From assembly GCA_030844895.1 (NCBI GenBank), contig CM061223.1, positions 34,567,435 to 34,631,434 on the forward strand: a stretch of 64,000 nucleotides of DNA, given 5' to 3'. The stretch is from Ambrosia x helenae. Taxonomy: Eukaryota; Streptophyta; Magnoliopsida; Asterales; Asteraceae. Below the pieces are notes generated by a model, which saw nothing but the letters and a program-made list of their open reading frames with translations, searched no databases and had not been told where the DNA came from. The position numbers and the translations under genes are program-made. Below, in pieces: positions 57,385 to 64,000 of this stretch; within the stretch, counting starts at the first letter, position 1; every line of letters begins with the position of its first letter.

Positions 57385-58890
57385 TGTAACACCCCAACCG
57401 ATGGCGGAAACATCGGGATGTCACGTGTTGATGATTGTTCAGTAGCTCATGGTGAATAATAGATTCCATTAAATGATTTAAATGAATTACATACAATAGT
57501 TCTAGAATTTGTACATCAAATTGAATAAATCTATACACGTATCTTCAAGCATCAATTCAAACCTTCAAGCAAATAGAACCTGAAACATGTTAAGTTGAAA
57601 ATGTTTTGGGTCAACAAAAGTTGGTGAGAATTACATAGGTTTTTGATAATTGACTAAAAATGATGTGCAATTCATGTGTCATGTCAATCTAGTCCATATG
57701 TGAGAACATACTAGAAATAAATCGAGTGCATAATCAACCCTGATGACTGTTATAAAATGATACATACCATACGCTCATGGTCCAATTGAATATGTTATAC
57801 GATAACAAACACCCACGCTACCTTTGTAGGAGGCACGTATCCGGGTGGGATTGTCAGTCCAATAGATCTATCAATGTTTACCGCCGGCTTGTACGGAGTT
57901 AATGATTATGCTAGAATGGTGCTTACTCTAATCATGCTCAAGACATAATGCAACATAGAAAACACATAGACACATTGATGATTGAATTGCATAAATGATG
58001 TGGTAACATGTTTCACCCCAAAAACGGTGATAAATAGAAAAGGGGCTATGTAAAACTCACCTTGGTAAAATGTTATATCTGTTGAAAAATTGGATAATGG
58101 TGTTGCTCAAATGTATCAAGTATCACCCTATAATAAGGTAATAAATATGTCTAAGTCTATCAAGTCTACTAATGTATAAGTTTCTAGGGCTTCGAATTGG
58201 GGATAACTGCTCGTTTGATTAATATTAAAATATTCGTCAATTGAGAGAAATTTAGTAAATTAATAACCAAAACTCTTTTTATGAAATTTAAATTTAAGAT
58301 GTTCACAAGAATGTGTTTAAAGTATAAAAATAATTTTTGCAAAATTATTTCCTTTAAAATAGATTTTTAAATCTATTTATTACAAATTGCCAAAACTTAA
58401 CTTTAACATTCAAAAATACTAAAATTAAAGAATTATTATTTTAAAAATCATATTTCTGTTCTAAATATTTAAAAATAAATTGTATAAAATTTTGGTGCAA
58501 AAATACCAAAAATTGGATTTATTATGATTTAATTATGATTAAATCTAACAAAAATTGCTTAAAATATTAAATAAATGATTTTTCAGAAATAAAAATCATT
58601 TCTGAATAGCTTAATGTTATAAAAACTTAGGATAATTTTTGTGGAAATTTATAAGATCGTTTTAATATTTTTATAGATTTTTATAAATAAAATAGAATAA
58701 ACTTGATTTAATTATTATAAATATTAAATAAATAAATTTTAGAAAACTAAAAATTATAAGCGAAACTTTTTCATCTGATTCACCTTAGATAATTTTTGTA
58801 GAATAAATAAAAGAGTTTTGATAATTTAAAATGAATTTATAAATTTATATGTATAATATATGCTTATTTGTAAAAAAACAAAGAAAAGGA

Positions 58891-58975
58891 ACAAAAAAAT
58901 AATCCAACGCTGGGACTCGAACCCGCGTGGATTGAGGAGGGAACACCAGACATAACCATCTGATCTGTATGATCA
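58891..58975 (-). other. tRNA-like Pol III module in the solo LTR (LTR sense strand)
   Basis: On the minus strand an A-box-like atcagatggttatg is followed by the B box gggttcgagtccc (58913-58925) and a T-run (58894-58900). The position within the LTR corresponds to the modules in S1 and S2, but the sequence between the boxes differs. Confidence 0.5.
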
Positions 58976-59630
58976 GTTGTGTTGTTTCTTGTTTTTGAAA
59001 TATAAATAACATAAGCCAACCTAGTGTTCTTCCCCAAATTAACATCAATCGAGCCCTAGGTTTTCAATTGAACAATCCACCCAACATTAACCCAATTAAC
59101 CATAGGGTTAATGTTGTGCATCAACCGAATAATGAAACCCACAAGAAAAATCGTACTTACAATTACGTTTTTTATACAGAATCGATCGGTCAATAAAAAG
59201 TCAAACTCGAACCAAACTTCAAAAGCAGTGGATTGTTAAGAGAAATTGGAGGTTAGGAAAGAATGATTGGCGAGTTGTAATCGTATTCAGAGGCTCAATT
59301 TATAGGATAAAGGATTGGTTTTCGATTTGGCAAGTTTTGACCCATTGTTAATGTTGACGCGTAAAAGGTTAATTCGTGTATTAATTGATTTATAATTGGA
59401 TGGGTAATCACGCATACATGCCGATAATCACGATTTCAAGTCAAATCTTTGATTATTATGCGTTAAATAAGCTAATTAAATTTGGTCAAAAGAGAAGAAA
59501 GAAGAAAGGGAAAATATAAAAAAAAAATTCAATATCTGCTGCTGTTCGCGTCCACAGGGAAGAAGGGGAAGGAGACAAAAAAATGCGCTTAAATATAATT
59601 TGTGTTGGGTTTAGATCAAATGGAACGGTG

Positions 59631-59708
59631 TGGCCCAGGTGGTAGACGCGTGTGTTTGTGTGTGGTGTGATCCCGGTTCGAGTCCTAGGGAGGGCACCAT
59701 TTTTTTTG
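59631..59708 (+). other. Second tRNA-like module in the solo LTR, opposite strand
   Basis: On the plus strand tggcccaggtggtagac resembles an A box and ggttcgagtcc (59675-59685) is a B box. The segment ends agggcacca followed by eight T. Part of the acceptor arm could pair (ggtg/cacc). It is antisense to the LTR. Confidence 0.5.
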
Positions 59709-59886
59709 ATTAAATCGTGAAAGGGCAAAAAGGGGGAGTTGGGCTTGATGTTTGGGCCGGATGGTTGTACTGGGCTTCAGAAAATGTAAGGGAACAAGGG
59801 GTTTGGGCTTAAGGGATATTGGGTGATGGTTTGTTGGGTTAAGGTTAACAAACTAGTTTTAGTAAAAAATGTGTTTTTTTTTTTTT

Positions 59887-59892
59887 ATTATG

Positions 59893-59931
<39 letters not shown>

Positions 59932-59960
59932 AAAATGCATTATATATATATATATATACA
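59887..59960 (+). repeat. (tta)n and (ta)n microsatellites
   Basis: A long tta/att tract is followed by a ta tract inside the solo LTR, corresponding to the (ata)n tract near the start of LTRs S1 and S2. Frames translating to poly-Tyr here are artefacts. Confidence 0.7.
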
Positions 59961-60079
59961 TATAGGTTGCGAGTTTGGAAGAATAAATATAGACTTGGGC
60001 ACATTAGTGTAGAATTAAAGGTAAAATAAGGGTTTTTTCGTATAGAAATTCCGTGAAAATTTTGCGATGTTACAATATA

Positions 60080-60740
60080 TTAGTCTATAGTGCTTCTATA
60101 GATCAACATATGAAGGATCTGGAGTTAGTTTTGCAGTTGTTGAGAAGTAACACCTTGAAAGCAAAGAAATCAAAATGTTCATTTGCTGGACATCAAGTAG
60201 AGTATCTGGGGCATATAATTGATAAGGAAGGAGTTGCAACTGATCCATCTAAAATTGCTGCAGTCCAAGCATGGCCTGTCCCCAAAACAGTGAAACAATT
60301 GAGGGGATTCTTAGGATTAGCAGGTTACTACAGAAGATTTATTAAATCTTTTGGTAGTATAGCTAAGCCACTAAATAATCTGCTCAAGAAGGAAGCCTTT
60401 CATTGGTCAGAAGATGCTCAGCAATCTTTTGATCAACTAAAACAAGCCCTGTCTACTTCTCCTGTTTTAGCATTGCCTGACTTTGCTGAGACCTTTGTGG
60501 TGGAAACTGATGCATCAGGAAAAGGATTAGGGGCAGTTTTAATGCAAAAGGGTCACCCCTTAGCATTCATAAGTAAAGGTATCTCAGGGAAGCAACTTCA
60601 GATGTCTGTGTATGAAAAAGAGTTGCTGGCTATCCTAATGGCAGTCAAAACTTGGCATCATTATTTGATTGCTAAGCATTTCCTCATCCGGACTGACCAG
60701 AAGAGCCTTAAATACTTGTTGGAGCAGAAGATCAACACCC
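60080..60740 (+). pseudogene. Second half of reverse transcriptase and RNase H
   Basis: It resumes the polyprotein right after the target-site duplication with LVYSASIDQHMKDL, the expected continuation of the interrupted catalytic motif. Then come LGHIIDKEGVATDPSKI, LRGFLGLAGYYRRFI, and RNase H with ETDASGKGLGAVLMQ, YEKELLAILMAV and LIRTDQKSLKYLLEQ. The frame is lost near 60735-60742 by a small indel, after which the protein continues in another frame. Confidence 0.85.
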
Positions 60741-60741
60741 A

Positions 60742-62298
60742 TTGCAGCAGAAATGGTTAGCCAAGCTTATTGGTTATGACTATAGCATTGAGTATAAAAA
60801 GGGAACTGAGAATTCTGTGGCAGATGCCCTATCAAGAGTAGAAGGATTGACTCTTTTTCAGATGAACATTAGTTCAGTGAATCCCTTGTTGTGGCCATTG
60901 ATTCAGAATAGTTGGGACACTGATGATAAGATCAAAGAGATTATACAAAAGCTACAAATGAATCAAGAAGTAAAGCATTACAGTTGGGTTAGCAATGTAT
61001 TGAAGAGGAAGGGCAAAATAGTCATTGGTAACAATGCTGAGTTGAAAGAGAAGATTCTCAGATTGTGTCATTCAGTACCAACTGCAGGGCATTCAGGTTA
61101 CATTCCTACTCTTCATAAACTACAAGGAATGTTTTATTGGAAGAAAAGTGATAGAGATGTTAAAGAGTTTGTGAAGAATTGCAGTGTCTGCCAAAGAGCC
61201 AAATATGAAAGAGTAGCCTCCCCTGGACTGTTACAACCCCTACCTACTCCTAAATCAGTTTTTTCTGATATCTCTATGGATTTTATAAGTGGTCTTCCTA
61301 ATGCCTTTGGCAAGGATACTATCTTGGTAATTGTTGACAGATTTACCAAGTATGGCCACTTCTTGAGTCTGAAATATCCATTTGCTGCAAGCCATGTTGC
61401 ACAAGTGGTATTTGATAATGTTTTCAAACTGCATGGCAGCCGTTCTACTATAGTATCAGATAGAGATCCACTCTTTCTGAGCACATTTTGGAAGGATTTT
61501 ATGAAGTTACAGGGGGTAGAACTGGCTTACTCTTCAGCTTATCATCCTCAGTCGGATGGACAAACTGAGGTATTGAACAGATGTGTGGAATCTTATCTGA
61601 GGTGTATGGTAATGGATACTCCATTGCAGTGGCCCAAATGGTTAACCTTGGCAGAATGGTGGTATAACACTTCATGGCATTCTGCAATAAAAATGTCACC
61701 TTTTGAAGCCTTATATGGCATACCACCCCCTGTTCACATTCCTTACATTCCTAATGATACTCAGATTGAATCTTTAGAGCAATTATTCAAGGAAAGGGAA
61801 TTAAAGATTGTGAATTTAAAGAAGTCATTGGACAGGGCCAAGAACCAAATGAAACAACAGGCCGACAAAAGAAGAACTGATAGATCATTTGCAGTTGGAG
61901 ATTGGTTATATGTGAAGCTGCATCCATATGTTCAGAACACTCTCAAAAGTCACAGAAACCAGAAGCTCAGTCCAAAATATTATGGCCCCTTCCTGATCTT
62001 AGAGAAGATAGGTTCAGTGGCTTACAAGTTGGACTTACCGGCCACTTCACAAGTTCATTCAACCTTTCATGTGTCATTGTTAAAAGCAGCCCATGGGGAC
62101 CATACTCAAGTAATTCCATTACCAGATGAGCCAAGATTCTCATTGCAGCCAAGAGCTCTTTTGGATAGGAAGTTAGTTAAAAAAGGCAATAAGTTGAAAA
62201 CTGCTGTTTTGGTTCATTGGCAAGATGTGCCTGTTACTGAAGCTACTTGGGAGATTCTAGATGAGTTCAAGACAAGATTTCCTCATTTTAATTCTTGA
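60742..62298 (+). pseudogene. End of RNase H, integrase and chromodomain
   Basis: 518 codons open to the TGA at 62296-62298. The RNase H end (WLAKLIGYDYSIEYKKGTEN, ADALSR) leads into the integrase HHCC zinc finger (H...H and CSVCQRAKYE). The DDE core follows with MDFISGLP, VIVDRFTKYGHF, VSDRDPLFLSTFW and SAYHPQSDGQTEVLNRC, then a C-terminal chromodomain (VLVHWQDVPVTEATWEILDE). The integrase part has no internal stop. Confidence 0.88.
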
Positions 62299-62326
62299 GG
62301 ACAAGAATTTCATGGGCGGGAAGTAT

Positions 62327-62534
62327 TGTTACGAAGGATTTAGCAAAAGAGAATAATACAGGGACTAGTTATGACAAGTTGTAATAGTTTAAATGGTAGT
62401 TAGAAGTTAGTTGTTAGCTGATGTGTTAGGCGGGAACTCTGATATATGATTGTATAAATACATTAGCCTAATAATGAATAAACTCAGCTTGATTGTTGGT
62501 AATTCTTTCTCTTAGTTTCTGTTTCCATCTATCA
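62327..62534 (+). repeat. 3' LTR of the chromovirus
   Basis: 208 bp, almost identical to the 5' LTR, with a TATA box at 62453-62461. Followed by the duplicated target cagta. Confidence 0.9.
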
Positions 62535-62539
62535 CAGTA

Positions 62540-62878
62540 ATACCCATGGAGGGTTTCATCCGTACCCACTACCCATATATACTACCATGGACATACTTTG
62601 ATGGATCTCCTTTTTTCACCCAATTGTGATCCCATTATTAAATACGCATGTGTAAAAATATGGATAGTTGTAAGTGTAACTCGAAATACATCATCATTAA
62701 TTAAATAATATATTAAAAAAAAAACAAAAACAAAACAGCATTATATTATTTATGTTACTATATTGAAAGCAAATTTTATTATCTTTGCATACAACCAACC
62801 ACCCACATGAACAAAAAACAAATCCTTTCATTAGCATCTTGATTTGTAAAGAACAAAAATGTGTCATTTGCTATTGTT
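62540..62878. other. Spacer and 3' UTR of the QWRF-like gene
   Basis: AT-rich, no gene seen. It probably includes the 3' UTR of the minus-strand gene to its right. Confidence 0.4.
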
Positions 62879-64000
62879 TTAGGATGAGGCAACCTGCATT
62901 AGATGTCCTCTTAAACTACAGTCTTCCACCTGCAATTCAAAATTTGCATCAGATTACTTACAAGCAACAACAATCATAGAAAAACAAGATGTTAACTTAC
63001 CTGTAATGTGTGTGTCTTTGCCAATAAACTTCCACATTCTTCAACTAGTGCTTTTTCTACATCAATGACCGTTGCTAATTCCGACATTAAACTGTCCATT
63101 TCATCAGCCTGCAGTGGACAAGAAAGATTCTCTAAGATTGCTTCCATATATATATCACATAAACAAAAGAAGCATACATCATAATGTCACATAGGCCTAG
63201 GACCTCCAAAACAACCGCAGCATAGGAATTACCAAAGACCAATGCTACCAGTTTACAAACCTAAGGTTAGGTGTGGCAATTCCTAACACAAAACCAACTA
63301 AATGGGTTTTGGATGGATTTGCTTGAGCTGGGTCCAAACAACTAAATGGGCCAAGTTGGAACACAAAGTTACAAGCCCTGAATAAGTCTCATATGCAGGT
63401 CATAGTGAGGAGGGGTGGCAACTGTGTTGGGCTGCCGGGTTGAATTAACGAACTTGAACAAGACCTTTATATTTATTCGTCTTAAAGACATAAACACAAA
63501 TCCAGACACACTTAAAATCGCGCAACCCAAACATAAAACTGCAACTCATTTATCTAAATGAATCAGACGGCTGACGAGTTGTAAATGGACTGGCAGGTTG
63601 TAATTAAGTTACAGATGGGTTGGCAGTTGTAAACGAGTCGTAAATAATTTGGCCTGAATAGCATCCTTTCATTTGCAGGTCATGGTGACATGCAGTTAAA
63701 GAGCATTCAACATCATCTTTGTTCTTTGATGTGTATTAAGTACTGATCTTTTGATGTGTATTAACTATTGTCTCATGCTTGTATCATTTACCTTAGGCAA
63801 AAACATTTGCATTTGTTGAACTATCATATCTGCAGTTTTGACTGCTGAATCCATAGCATCTGCTGCATCTTTTATATTAACCTGCCACAAAATCCCCACT
63901 TGATAAAAACAACAAAACTTATTGATAATAATTTTCACAAGGTAATAAATAAACATCTTTACCTGAACGTTCCCACTAATAGGAAGCCGGAGCAAGGAGT
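62879..64000 (-). CDS. QWRF-motif (augmin subunit 8-like) protein, C-terminal part, cut by the window edge
   Basis: Four exons on the minus strand join in frame: beyond 64000 to 63963, 63881-63792, 63108-63001 and 62929-62879. They encode SLLRLPISGNVQ, then VNIKDAADAMDSAV and VQQMQMFLPK, then ADEMDSLMSELATVIDVEKA and LVEECGSLLAKTHTLQ, then VEDCSLRGHLMQVASS and a stop. The order LRLP.SG, a helical block ending LPK, M..L.SELA.V and EEC..LL matches the C-terminal DUF566/QWRF family, whose members bind microtubules or form part of augmin (family knowledge). The QWRF motif itself lies upstream, outside the window. The large intron carries degenerate repeats (63280-63660). Confidence 0.78.

Larger units (their letters stand above)
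57385..60074 (-). mobile_element. Solo LTR (2.69 kb, minus strand) inserted in the reverse transcriptase
   Basis: On the minus strand it runs from tgtaacatcgcaaaat (60074) to ccatcggttggggtgttaca (57385). The 5-bp duplication atata flanks it at 57380-57384 and 60075-60079. Its 3' end, conserved core (57800-57869), donor aag/gtgagt (near 58060) and acceptor tttcag/g (near 57580) are those of the LTR family at 29-46 kb. No internal region remains, as expected after recombination between two LTRs. Confidence 0.88.
54688..62534 (+). mobile_element. Ty3/gypsy chromovirus (Reina-like) LTR retrotransposon
   Basis: Two 208-bp LTRs (54688-54895 and 62327-62534; tgttacgaagg ... ctatca) differ at only about two positions. 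The 5-bp target-site duplication cagta lies at 54683-54687 and 62535-62539. A tRNA-iMet primer-binding site follows the left LTR and a purine-rich tract (gggcgggaag) precedes the right one. Gag, protease, RT, RNase H, integrase and a C-terminal chromodomain are all present but broken by a stop, a frameshift and a 2.69-kb solo LTR. Short LTRs and the chromodomain favour the Reina branch of chromoviruses. Confidence 0.9.

Noticed and set aside
57338..57538. Minus-strand open frame across 57385
   Set aside because: It spans the junction between polyprotein and inserted LTR.
59631..59708. A genuine tRNA gene
   Set aside because: A and B boxes are present but acceptor and T stems pair poorly, so I call it only tRNA-like.
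59823..60029. Open frame with a poly-Tyr tract
   Set aside because: It translates a (tta)n/(ta)n microsatellite inside the solo LTR.

Overview
The window is nuclear DNA of a flowering plant. Its genes have many short exons with GT/AG introns, AT-rich introns, and dense transposable elements. Protein and repeat style suggest a eudicot, probably an asterid such as Asteraceae; that family-level guess is inference from general resemblance only. Four plant genes have complete exon chains that I could join in frame, and a fifth is cut by the right edge.

Layout. 1-3460: a mosaic of direct and inverted repeats with a long foldback and GC-rich palindromes. 3866-6860 (+): a GAUT4-like galacturonosyltransferase (pectin synthesis). 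7265-10429 (-): the plastid ADP-glucose pyrophosphorylase small subunit (starch synthesis), tail to tail with GAUT4. 10430-21190: a transposon-rich stretch holding degenerate accgaaac-type repeats, a decayed 3.3 kb TIR element, hAT-type and Tourist-type MITEs, a retroelement-associated pseudogene, and a 2 kb PIF/Harbinger-like element carrying only a Myb/SANT ORF. 21195-24059 (+): a WAV3/EDA40-type RING-H2 protein. 24500-29340: a LINE 3' end, a SINE-like repeat, a MITE, and two head-to-tail Helitrons that meet the 5' end of a third. 29351-45980: a nest of LTR retrotransposon pieces without gag-pol. 49799-52431 (+): a MYB-CC (PHL7/UNE16-like) transcription factor. 54688-62534 (+): a nearly complete Ty3/gypsy chromovirus with 208-bp LTRs, one in-frame stop, one frameshift and a 2.7 kb solo LTR inserted in the reverse-transcriptase active-site motif. 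62879-64000 (-): the 3' end of a QWRF-family (augmin-like) gene.

The host genes do not form a pathway cluster. GAUT4 and the AGPase small subunit are neighbours that both act in polysaccharide metabolism, but nothing in the sequence shows a functional link. The most unusual content is in the LTR family at 29.3-46 kb and its antisense relative at 57-60 kb. These LTRs share a 3' terminus, carry tRNA-like Pol III A/B-box modules followed by T-runs, keep a donor/acceptor pair that looks like an intron inside the LTR, and show an odd duplication of one LTR together with its 3' flank.
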